Source: Steromphala cineraria (lineage: Eukaryota; Mollusca; Gastropoda; Trochida; Trochidae). Taken from it: DNA of 64,000 nucleotides. The position numbers were made by a program, and so were the translations under genes. The notes below the pieces were generated by a model that had not been told where the DNA came from, did no database searches, and saw nothing but the letters and a program-made list of their open reading frames with translations. The DNA lies in contig OU744731.1 in assembly GCA_916613615.1 (NCBI GenBank), forward strand, positions 14,824,726 to 14,888,725. Direction: 5' to 3'. Position 1 is the stretch's first letter; every line of letters starts with the position of its first letter. Shown here in pieces: positions 39,701-45,470 of the stretch.

Positions 39701-42700
39701 ACGAAACTTGGTATGTGGTTAGACCTAGTGGTGGAGTGGTGCCTTTTGCTATTTAGGTCATTCTGAATTATATGATTTTTCCTGGTTTCCATGGCAACAG
39801 TTTCAACTTAGAACATATGGTGTGAGGACCATTTCCGGGCCATATCGCAAAAACTATTTAATATGATTTTACGAAACTTGGTATGTGGTTAGACCTAGTG
39901 GTGGAGTGGTGCCTTTTTCCATTTTAGTTATTCTGAATTATTTTTCTGGTTTCTATAGAAACAAGTTGAACTAGGTGTATATGGGGGGTAGGGTCTGTTT
40001 CCGTACTTTAGCTTAAAAACTATTCAAAATATTTTTACTAGACTTGATATGTGGTTAGAACTACTGGGGGAGTGGTGCCTTTTGCTACTTTGGTTATTCT
40101 GAATTGTTATTTTGCTGGTTTCCATGGAAATTTGTACATAATGGGGGTAGGGTCACTTTCGGATTAAATGTTAGCGGGGGACATCACAGTGCATCACATG
40201 CACATATTTCTAGTTTTCAACTGTAAATGAGACCATAAGGGCATTGTCCAAAGTGTACTGTCAAACTGTACTGTCTTATGATTGTGTACATGACATAGGT
40301 ACCTGATAGATACCTGTTGCTGGATGGCAGGCATGTTTGACTATGCCGATATTCATATTTACAGCTGCAAGACTCAAGGCAGAGGCAGCTGCCATTGAAC
40401 ATGAAGCAACTATGGAATCCCAGAATATGGTATGTATAGATGTCTTTTTAGAGATGTGTATTTCTGTTTATTGTGTATCCGTACATTATATGTACCCAAT
40501 GGAAAATCTCTCACTATTGTGGTTATCATTGATTGGAATTTAGTTTTTTGATAATGGGCCTTGTCAAGCTTTATAGTAGTTTTCTAAATTTCAAATAGGC
40601 TTTATATCAATGTACTACAAAAGTTTTAAAGGCAATAATTTTGTCCAATGTGCAAAATTGTCCCTGCCTTTCCAAATTGCAGGATTATCGCTCTAAGTTC
40701 CTTCAGCCTACGGCTAACTACACTTTCTTTATAGGCAAATTTCTTTCAGGAATCTTAGTTAACACAAAATTTTAGCCAGTGTTGAAAGAATGAATGTCAG
40801 GTCTTTAAACAAAGTTTTGAACAGAGTTAGCTAAAGGGTTTCAACTGATAACTCGCATCATTGAAAAGTGTAAATTATTTTGTCAAATCTCTCATAGCAT
40901 TCATCTCAATACAATTCAAGTCTTTGTAAGCTAGATGAGTTGCAGGGGAGATAACTTGGAAGTGGGTGTGCTTGGAAACAAAAAAAGATGTTACATTTGA
41001 TGTTTTCCTCATTGAGGGATAGACTTTAAAAAAAACTTTGATTGTATTTCACTTACTGCCTTATGATGATGGACCCTTTTGAATATTTTTATGCTCCCGA
41101 ATCGGAGATTCCAGGGGTATATTGTTTTTCACCTGTCCGTCTGTCCGTCTGTCTGTCTGTCCGTCTGTCCGTCTGTCTGTCCGTTTGTCCACAAAAACTT
41201 TAACCTTGGTCATAACTTTTGATTGGTCAGAGCTAGCTCTTTGATACTTGACATATGGATCCCTTGTGATGAGACCTTTCAGATGACACCATGACATTTG
41301 ACCTTGTGACCTTGACCTTGACACAGCGAGCCTTTTCCGAAAACTTTAACCTTGGCTATAGTTTCTATACTGTCAGTGCTAGGTCTTTGATACTTGACAT
41401 GTGTATCCCTTGTGATGAGACCTTTCAGATGACACCATGATATTTGACCTTTTCCGTCCGTCCGTCCGTCTGTCCGTTTGTCCACAAAAACTTTAACCTT
41501 GGTCATAACTTTTGATTGGTCAGAGCTAGCTCTTTGATACTTGACATATGGATCCCTTGTGATGAGACCTTTCAGATGACACCATGACATTTGACCTTGT
41601 GACCTTGACCTTGACACAGCGAGCAGGATGCATCCGGGGGCATTCGTGTTTCACAAACACATCTTGTTTCATACCTGGTTCTTAGGGTATTGCTGTAGTA
41701 GGGAGTGATCCTTTTGAATCATGAGGGATTACCATAAATCCTTCATTTATAAGATGCTGTTTTCAAACTAACAATTTCCACTCTAAGTGCTGATTCCAGA
41801 CAGTTTCGTTTCAAGGCTGGCATCTATTTGTAATAAAACATAAAGCACTGTTTATTGTATAGAAATAGGTATATTTCAATGAACACAAAAGCAATTTCAG
41901 ATACCTAAATTTGTAACTGGTGTTTATTTAAGGCAGGCAGTTATTTTTAGCTCATCTGGCCTGTAAGGCCCGATGGGCTTATGGCATGGCATGGTGTCCG
42001 GCGTCCGTCCGTCCGTCCGTCCGTCCATCCGTCCGTCCGTAAACTTTGTGGAATTTCGACTTCTTCTCCAGAACCATAAGGCCTAGAAAGCTGAAACTTT
42101 GTGTACAGACTCCTTGGCTAGTGAGGATTATAAATTGTAGCTTTGGTGGCCCTGTGACCCCTAATAAGGGCCACAGGGGCCACACCCTAAAAATCTATTT
42201 TCATCTTCTTCTCCAGAACCGTAAGGCCTAGAAAGCTGAAACTTTGTTAACAGACTCCTTGGCTAGTGAGGATTATAAATTGTAGCTTTTGTAGCCCTGT
42301 GACCCCTAATAAGGGCCACAGGGTCCACGCCCTAAAAACCTTTTTTCATCTTCTTCTTCAGAACCATAAGGCCTAGAACGCTGATACTTTGTGTACAGAC
42401 TCCTTGGCTAGTGAGGATTATAAATTGTAGCTTTGGTGGCCCTGTGACCCCTAATAAGGGCCACAGGGACCACACCCGTAAAACCTATTTTCATCTTCTT
42501 CTCCAGAACCATAAGGCCTAGAAAGCTGAAACTTTGTGTACAGACTCCTTGGCTAGTGAGGATTATAAATTGTAGCTTTGGTGGCCCTGTGACCCCTAAT
42601 AAGGGCCACAGGGGCCACACCCTAAAAACCTATTTTCATCTTCTTCTCCAGAACCATAAGGCCTAGAAAGCTGAAACTTTGTGTACAGACTCATTGGCTA

Positions 42701-45470
42701 GTGAGGATTATAAATTGTAGCTTTGGTGGCCCTGTGACCCCTAATAAGGGCCACAGGGGCCACGCCCTAAAAGCCTATTTTCATCTTCTTCTCCAGAACC
42801 ATGAGGCCTAGAAAGCTGATACTTTGTGTATAGCCTCTTTGAAGAGTGAGGATTATAAATTGTAGCTTTGGTGGCCCTGTGACCCCTAATAAGGGCCACA
42901 GGGGCCACACCCTAAAAACCTATTTTCATCTTCTCCTCCAGAACTATAAGGCCTAGAAAGCTGAAACTTTGTGTACAGACTCCTAGACCAGTGAAGATTA
43001 TAAATTGTTGCTTTGATGGCCCTGTGACCCCTAATAAAGGCCACAGGGGCCACGCCCTAAAAGCCTATTTTCATCTTTTTCTCCAGAACCATGAGGCCTA
43101 GAAAGCTGATACTTTGTGTATAGCCTCTTTGAAGAGTGGGGATTATAAATTGTAGCTTTGGTGGCCCTGTGACCCCTAATAAGGGCCACAGGGGCCACAC
43201 CCTAAAAACCTATTTTCATCTTCTTCTCCAGAACCATAAGACCTAGAAAGCTGAAACTTTGTGTACAGACTCCTTGACCAGTGAAGATTATAAATTGTAG
43301 CTTTGGTGGCCCTGTGACCCCTAATAAAGGCTACAGGGGCCACACCCTAAAAACCTATTTTCATCTTCTTCTCAAGAAGCATATGGCCTAGAAAGCTGAA
43401 ACTTTGTGTACAGACTCCTTGACTAGTGAGGATGATGAATTGTAGCATTGGTGACCCTGTTGCCCCTAATAAAGGCAACAGGAACTTCCTTCAAATCTAT
43501 TTTCATCTTCTTTTCCTGAAGTATAAGGTCTAGAAAACTGAAACTTGTCGCCTATATATTTAATTTTATGATTGGTGACCCTGTGGCTTCTACAAAGGGG
43601 GAATCACATTGGCCACACTCTACAGCATAATTGATGATGAAGCCTGATGAGCTACAGAGCCAATGGCTCTATTTTTTTCAGAAAGCTTTGTTTAAGGCTG
43701 TCTCTTTCATTGTATTTAAGGCAGGCCTCTAATTAAGGATTTATGGTAACTAAGTATTGTACCAAACAAGACTTTTTTCATGTTGGTAAGATTTTCAATA
43801 TATAAATAACTGACGTATGATGTATATTGGTATTATACCTATCCAGGTGAGGAGAGGAGGGTTAAAGTTGTGAATTCAAGACAGGATTGTATTTAGGGCA
43901 GAAACAAGATTTCAATCATGTTGGTAAGATTTGCAATATGTAGAAGTAACCTACTTATGATGATATTGGTATTATACCTATCCAGGTGAGGAGAGGAGAG
44001 CTGGACTACCTGAGAGGGAAGAATGAACTGGAACTGATGAAGAGCAAGGAGATGGCTGTCATAGAGGTACAGTACACATTCAATATCATCTATCAAGAGC
44101 TGAAATTGAAATATTTCTCAAGAAGTTTTTAAGTTCTCAAAATGGAACAATTGGGGAATTCAAATTGAAAATATATTATATTCTAAATACTCAAATATTT
44201 TAAATACTTATATTGGGCTTCTGATAAAATCATATAAAAAATGTTGAATTATTGAAGAGAGCAAACCTTCCTTGAAGATTTGCTTCACTTTATTAATGTT
44301 TGACTTCAAATATTAGCTTTGAATGTATATTCAGAAATAAGGATTAAATGACTTGGATCTGAAATTAGCTTTGGACTGAGAGTAGAAAAGAAGCATTTAA
44401 AACTTAACATAATTATAAGACATCTAAAATATACAAGAATACTACAATAATCCCATGTATTCTGCTGTATCTAGATAAGCAAGTTCAGTGGGATGGTTGA
44501 GAGTATCGGCAGTGAGACGTGTGCAGCCTTGGCTAGAGCGGGACCAGAGAATCAGGTATGTTACACTTGTCACTTTTAAATTTTATGGACTGATATTTGG
44601 TTTAATCATTTTTTGTCTAAAAAATTTCTCAGCAAAACTGCTGAGCAATGTAACCTGATATAAGTTATGTTGATCTTAATTATTCCTACACCATTGAGTA
44701 AGTCATGAGCTTGATAAAAATGCAAGTTTCAGTTATTTTTGACAGAGTTCTGACCTATCGTCTGTATTTTAAGTTGGTATGATCCTCCATTGGGACATGT
44801 TTATACCAGTACATTGAGTGTTAAAATCAAGGAAATTGCAAACTTTTTTTTCATTATTTTATTGTTTTGATTGCAGATGTACATGATATCATGCATCAAT
44901 ATTTCCACAGTTACTGAAGGAGATAAATGGTTGTGTTATATACGTTTGACAGAAATACATTAAAGTTAGGGCACTTGTCTCTTTAGAACAGTATGTATGT
45001 GTTTGTATTTTGGGATGCCTTTTAAATGAGAGGTTATAATTGGTATATCCGTTATATCACAAAAAAACAATGGTTTTTTTTGTGTTTGCCTCATAAGTAA
45101 GAACAGTTAGATAAGGACATTCATTACAACCAAAAACAATATGACAAGGGAACTCATATAATATCCTGTTGTAATTGAAATGAGACTTCTAAAACAGTAT
45201 GACAAGGGAACTGGTATACTATTTCTATGAATGAGACTTCTAAAAACAGTATGACAAGGGCACTTATAAAATACCCTGTATGTGTGAGATGTCTAGAAAC
45301 AGTATGACAAGGGAGCTCATATAATATCCTGTATGTATCTATTGTAGGTGAAACTTCTCCAGGCACTGGGTCTGCAGAGTGTTCTACTGACAGACGGAAA
45401 CTGTCCCATCAACCTGTTTGATACAGCCGCTGGTCTTGTGGCTGAACAGACGAGTAAAACAAATGCTTGA
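18695..45470 (+). CDS. MVP: Major vault protein (26 coding exons, 854 aa)
   Basis: The shell protein of the vault ribonucleoprotein; the human protein has 893 residues. Exons: 18695-18763, 20572-20705, 21068-21131, 21802-22026, 22581-22672, 23429-23498, 24000-24094, 24604-24670, 25054-25195, 25791-25892, 27613-27703, 28412-28472, 30878-30972, 31465-31543, 31916-31972, 32682-32778, 33497-33576, 35432-35491, 36016-36094, 36426-36553, 36965-37065, 37925-38151, 40365-40429, 43986-44066, 44475-44555, 45348-45470. They total 2565 nt with all borders GT-AG. The N-terminal vault repeats (1 to about 500) alternate GxEWL and YxP motifs. The shoulder (about 505-630) is followed by the Ala/Glu-rich cap helix (about 640-790) and the cap ring, with NLFDTAAGL at the end. 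The C-terminal tail is shorter than in mammals. Cytoplasmic; it assembles as 39 copies per half vault in known structures. Confidence 0.97.
19513..19719. repeat. Two-copy tandem repeat (about 105 bp) in MVP intron 1
   Basis: CAATGATCAACAACAGATAA begins at 19513 and again at 19617. The two units agree nearly throughout (…GTTGAACTAGGAT…GTTAGTTTTGTCATATA). Confidence 0.85.
20255..20432 (+). mobile_element. 5'-truncated Helentron/pearl-like element, family A
   Basis: Contains GGCCTAGAAAGCTGAAAA and ends TACAGAGCCACTGGCTCTATTT, the 3' hairpin of family A. Front and microsatellite are missing. In MVP intron 1. Confidence 0.65.
20572..20705 (+). CDS. MVP: MVP exon 2 (residues 24-68)
   Basis: Reads [12 protein letters not shown], then [13 protein letters not shown], matching the first vault repeat. 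Acceptor TTTCCAG, donor GTTTGT, ends in phase 2. Confidence 0.95.
21068..21131 (+). CDS. MVP: MVP exon 3 (residues 68-89)
   Basis: Reads [20 protein letters not shown] with two Gln, and closes repeat 1. Acceptor TTCCAG, donor GTCAGT. Confidence 0.93.
21802..22026 (+). CDS. MVP: MVP exon 4 (residues 90-164)
   Basis: Begins DPFPLYPGE, identical to vertebrate MVP, and ends [13 protein letters not shown], the conserved end of a vault repeat. It is the longest repeat-domain exon and is clearly more GC-rich than its introns. Confidence 0.97.
22581..22672 (+). CDS. MVP: MVP exon 5 (residues 165-195)
   Basis: Reads [20 protein letters not shown] and on to DHYGK; start of a vault repeat. Acceptor TTTCAG, donor GTAAGA. 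Confidence 0.95.
23429..23498 (+). CDS. MVP: MVP exon 6 (residues 195-218)
   Basis: Reads [20 protein letters not shown], the GEEWLV vault-repeat motif. Acceptor TTTAAG, donor GTCTGC. Confidence 0.95.
24000..24094 (+). CDS. MVP: MVP exon 7 (residues 219-250)
   Basis: Reads [20 protein letters not shown] and on to GVSR; the next repeat. Acceptor CTACAG, donor GTACTT. Confidence 0.95.
24604..24670 (+). CDS. MVP: MVP exon 8 (residues 250-272)
   Basis: Reads [20 protein letters not shown], again with GEEWL. Acceptor CTGCAG, donor GTGAGA. Confidence 0.95.
24914..25066. repeat. 82-bp tandem duplication spanning the exon 9 acceptor
   Basis: CTAGAAAATTA…TTTAAATGATGCTTGT occurs at 24914 and again at 24997. 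The first copy ends ATGACAG|GAGGAGATAA and the second, functional one ends GTTACAG|GAGGTGATAG, so intron end and exon start were duplicated together. Confidence 0.85.
25054..25195 (+). CDS. MVP: MVP exon 9 (residues 273-320)
   Basis: Reads [11 protein letters not shown] and [19 protein letters not shown], aligning to NYCVILDPV and GQKRVVKGEKSFFLQPGE of the human protein. Its acceptor is the downstream copy of an 82-bp duplication. Donor GTACGA. Confidence 0.95.
25791..25892 (+). CDS. MVP: MVP exon 10 (residues 320-354)
   Basis: Reads [20 protein letters not shown] then VLQAANVF. Acceptor TGTACAG, donor GTACAG. A transposon lies in the intron that follows. Confidence 0.93.
26001..27284. mobile_element. 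Tigger/pogo-like DNA transposon, non-autonomous, in MVP intron 10
   Basis: Perfect 26-bp terminal inverted repeats (TACTGTAAATCAACAAATTA at the left; TAATTTGTTGATTTACAGTA at the right) with a TA at each edge, 1.28 kb in total. The only coding trace is a transposase C-terminus on the minus strand. The TA target and the transposase type agree on the Tc1/mariner superfamily (Tigger/pogo branch). Confidence 0.85.
26370..26513 (-). pseudogene. Remnant of DDE transposase C-terminus
   Basis: A 47-codon open stretch ending in TAA reads [20 protein letters not shown] and then [11 protein letters not shown]. LQPxDLSVN with the last acidic catalytic residue and a following helix ending in WY is the end of DDE_1 transposases (Tigger/pogo/CENP-B-like). 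The rest of the transposase is missing. Confidence 0.75.
27613..27703 (+). CDS. MVP: MVP exon 11 (residues 354-384)
   Basis: Reads [20 protein letters not shown] chose the donor at 27704 (GTGAGC) over the earlier GTGTGC at 27684, because VCIVKHR fills the gap to exon 12 exactly as the human VEVVEER does, and keeps the frame. Confidence 0.92.
28126..28262 (+). mobile_element. Truncated Helentron/pearl-like element, family D
   Basis: ATGCTTCGAATCAGAGATTTGGGG resembles the start of the 41.1 kb element; it is followed by TATATTGTTTTT, a short CCATCTGTC stretch and one partial core unit with CCTTTCAGATGA and TTTTGACCTTGACC. In MVP intron 11. Confidence 0.55.
28412..28472 (+). CDS. MVP: MVP exon 12 (residues 384-404)
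   Basis: Reads [20 protein letters not shown], matching IPLDENEGIYVQDVKTGK of human MVP. Donor GTAAGT. Confidence 0.95.
28848..28915 (+). repeat. tRNA-like sequence, possible SINE head
   Basis: TAGCTCATGCAG resembles an A box and GGGTCGAATCC a B box, about 43 nt apart, in the correct order for an internal pol III promoter. The acceptor stem does not pair, so it is not a working tRNA gene. A tRNA-derived SINE or tRNA pseudogene is likelier. In MVP intron 12. Confidence 0.4.
29208..29470. repeat. Fold-back element with about 68-bp inverted arms
   Basis: The left arm starts GTATACCATC, followed by CTTGTTTCAGGGTACGAAC and CTGTACCCTGGGCTCAGAAG. The right arm is its near-exact inverse, ending GATGGTATAC. 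A second, inner inverted pair (ATAGCCAATCAAATCATTTT and AAATTATTTGATTGGCTA) surrounds the centre. It lies directly before the repeat at 29477 in MVP intron 12. Confidence 0.85.
29477..30852 (+). mobile_element. Helentron/pearl-like element, family B, copy 1
   Basis: Starts TATACCCCCGCC with a GC hairpin (CGCTTACGCTG arms), then (CCGT)n at 29528-29566. About five 170-bp core units follow, each with CTAGTTGTGCC and GTTTCCATGGAAAC, then a unique tail. It ends GAGCTTTGCTCGC…CACTTGTT, a short hairpin close to the end as in Helitron-like elements. No coding capacity. Its 3' edge is 26 bp before MVP exon 13. Confidence 0.85.
30878..30972 (+). CDS. MVP: MVP exon 13 (residues 405-436)
   Basis: Reads [20 protein letters not shown], as in [20 protein letters not shown]. 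The acceptor ACATGACAG is weak, and the pyrimidine tract upstream lies largely inside the end of a repeat element. Confidence 0.94.
31465..31543 (+). CDS. MVP: MVP exon 14 (residues 436-462)
   Basis: Encodes a Gly-rich linker and [14 protein letters not shown], a variable part between the repeats and the last repeat. Acceptor TTTCAG, donor GTCAGT. Confidence 0.88.
31916..31972 (+). CDS. MVP: MVP exon 15 (residues 463-481)
   Basis: Reads [19 protein letters not shown], equal to PRNKTRVVSYRVPHNAAVQ in human. Acceptor TTCCAG, donor GTATGC. Confidence 0.96.
32268..32368. repeat. Short inverted repeat in MVP intron 15
   Basis: TCAACTTCTTTATTGTAGAC at 32274 and GTCTACAATAAAAAGTTGA at 32337 form about 20-bp inverted ends around a 44-bp centre; a small hairpin or MITE relic. 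Confidence 0.6.
32682..32778 (+). CDS. MVP: MVP exon 16 (residues 482-514)
   Basis: Reads [20 protein letters not shown] then NVLSLS, the conserved region before the shoulder. Donor GTCAGT. Confidence 0.97.
33497..33576 (+). CDS. MVP: MVP exon 17 (residues 514-540)
   Basis: Reads [20 protein letters not shown] then ITDILE; start of the shoulder domain. Acceptor TTGCAG, donor GTTTGT. Confidence 0.97.
33818..35213 (+). mobile_element. Helentron/pearl-like element, family B, copy 2
   Basis: Same start, CCGT microsatellite (33868-33900), 170-bp core units, tail and CACTTGTT end as copy 1 at 29477, in the same orientation, and highly similar in sequence. In MVP intron 17. Confidence 0.87.
35432..35491 (+). 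CDS. MVP: MVP exon 18 (residues 541-560)
   Basis: Reads [20 protein letters not shown], matching [20 protein letters not shown] of human MVP (shoulder). Confidence 0.97.
36016..36094 (+). CDS. MVP: MVP exon 19 (residues 561-587)
   Basis: Reads [18 protein letters not shown], the shoulder motif LFSVPDFVGDACK in human. Acceptor CCTTAG, donor GTAAGT. Confidence 0.97.
36426..36553 (+). CDS. MVP: MVP exon 20 (residues 587-629)
   Basis: Reads [20 protein letters not shown] then IRTAVF, the end of the shoulder domain. It lacks the 15-20 residue insertion that follows in mammals. Confidence 0.97.
36965..37065 (+). CDS. MVP: MVP exon 21 (residues 630-663)
   Basis: Reads [14 protein letters not shown] then [13 protein letters not shown], the hinge into the cap helix (VDVQSVEPVD in human). 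Donor GTAAGT. Confidence 0.97.
37925..38151 (+). CDS. MVP: MVP exon 22 (residues 663-739, cap helix)
   Basis: The largest exon. Ala/Glu/Gln-rich amphipathic helix with [20 protein letters not shown] and [20 protein letters not shown], matching the MVP cap helix that mediates shell assembly. Donor GTGGGT. Confidence 0.97.
38502..40215 (+). mobile_element. Helentron/pearl-like element, family C
   Basis: Begins with the hairpin TTATGTCCCCCGAAA / TTTCGGGAGACATAA, then CCGT and (TTCCGTGA)n repeats. About nine core units of 171 bp follow (AGGAACCTTTTCCGGCC at 38801, 38972, 39143 and 39314), each with a GTTTCCATGGAAAC-like palindrome. It ends with hairpin GTGCATCACATGCAC and TTCTAGTT. In MVP intron 22. 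Confidence 0.85.
40365..40429 (+). CDS. MVP: MVP exon 23 (residues 739-760)
   Basis: Reads [20 protein letters not shown], the cap-helix continuation (AKLKAQALAIETEAEL in human). Acceptor TTACAG, donor GTATGT. Confidence 0.95.
41090..41668 (+). mobile_element. Helentron/pearl-like element, family D
   Basis: Starts TATGCTCCCGAATCGGAGAT, has (CCGTCTGT)n, two almost identical core units and a degenerate one, a second CCGT run inside (41456-41475), and ends with hairpin GTGTTTCACAAACAC plus ATCTTGTTT. Core units end in clustered TGACCT motifs. In MVP intron 23. Confidence 0.8.
41948..43675 (+). mobile_element. Helentron/pearl-like element, family A, full copy with 145-bp core array
   Basis: Starts AGCTCATCTGGCCTGTAAGG, then (CCGT)n at 42002-42040. 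The core array follows: GTGACCCCTAATAAGG has the same register at 42156, 42301, 42446, 42591, 42736, 42881, 43026, 43171 and 43316, exactly 145 bp each. It ends with the hairpin AGAGCCAATGGCTCT. In MVP intron 23. Confidence 0.87.
43764..43996. repeat. 139-bp tandem duplication spanning the exon 24 acceptor
   Basis: AAACAAG…CATGTTGGTAAGATTT…ATTGGTATTATACCTATCCAG followed by GTGAGGAGAGGAG appears at 43764-43859 and again at 43902-43997. The first copy has a complete acceptor and the first 13 bases of exon 24, then diverges. Confidence 0.88.
43986..44066 (+). CDS. MVP: MVP exon 24 (residues 761-787)
   Basis: Reads [20 protein letters not shown] then AVIE, the end of the cap helix. A decoy copy of its acceptor lies 139 bp upstream. 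Donor GTACAG. Confidence 0.93.
44475..44555 (+). CDS. MVP: MVP exon 25 (residues 788-814)
   Basis: Reads [20 protein letters not shown] then RAGPENQ, equivalent to [25 protein letters not shown]. Acceptor ATCTAG, donor GTATGT. Confidence 0.95.
45121..45360. repeat. Minisatellite running into MVP exon 26
   Basis: Four units of about 53-64 bp begin with ACA(G/A)TATGACAAGGG at about 45136, 45195, 45249 and 45300. Earlier units end (A)TGAGACTTCTAAAA; the last ends in GTAG|GTGAAACTTCTCCA, so the unit includes the first bases of exon 26. Confidence 0.8.
45348..45470 (+). CDS. MVP: MVP exon 26 (residues 815-854, stop)
   Basis: Reads [20 protein letters not shown] then [10 protein letters not shown] and ends TNA-TGA, about 30 residues shorter than mammalian MVP at the C-terminus. 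Its acceptor TTGTAG is the last unit of a minisatellite. Confidence 0.96.
   Translation: MKLLQALGLQSVLLTDGNCPINLFDTAAGLVAEQTSKTNA

Noticed and set aside
41061..42620. Frames of 68-112 codons reading through CCGT microsatellites and core units ([13 protein letters not shown] peptides)
   Set aside because: Simple translation of tandem repeats; no coding signal beyond periodicity.
38800..43500. Regular spaced arrays that might suggest CRISPR
   Set aside because: Units are contiguous 145-171 bp tandem copies without unique spacers, in a eukaryotic intron.
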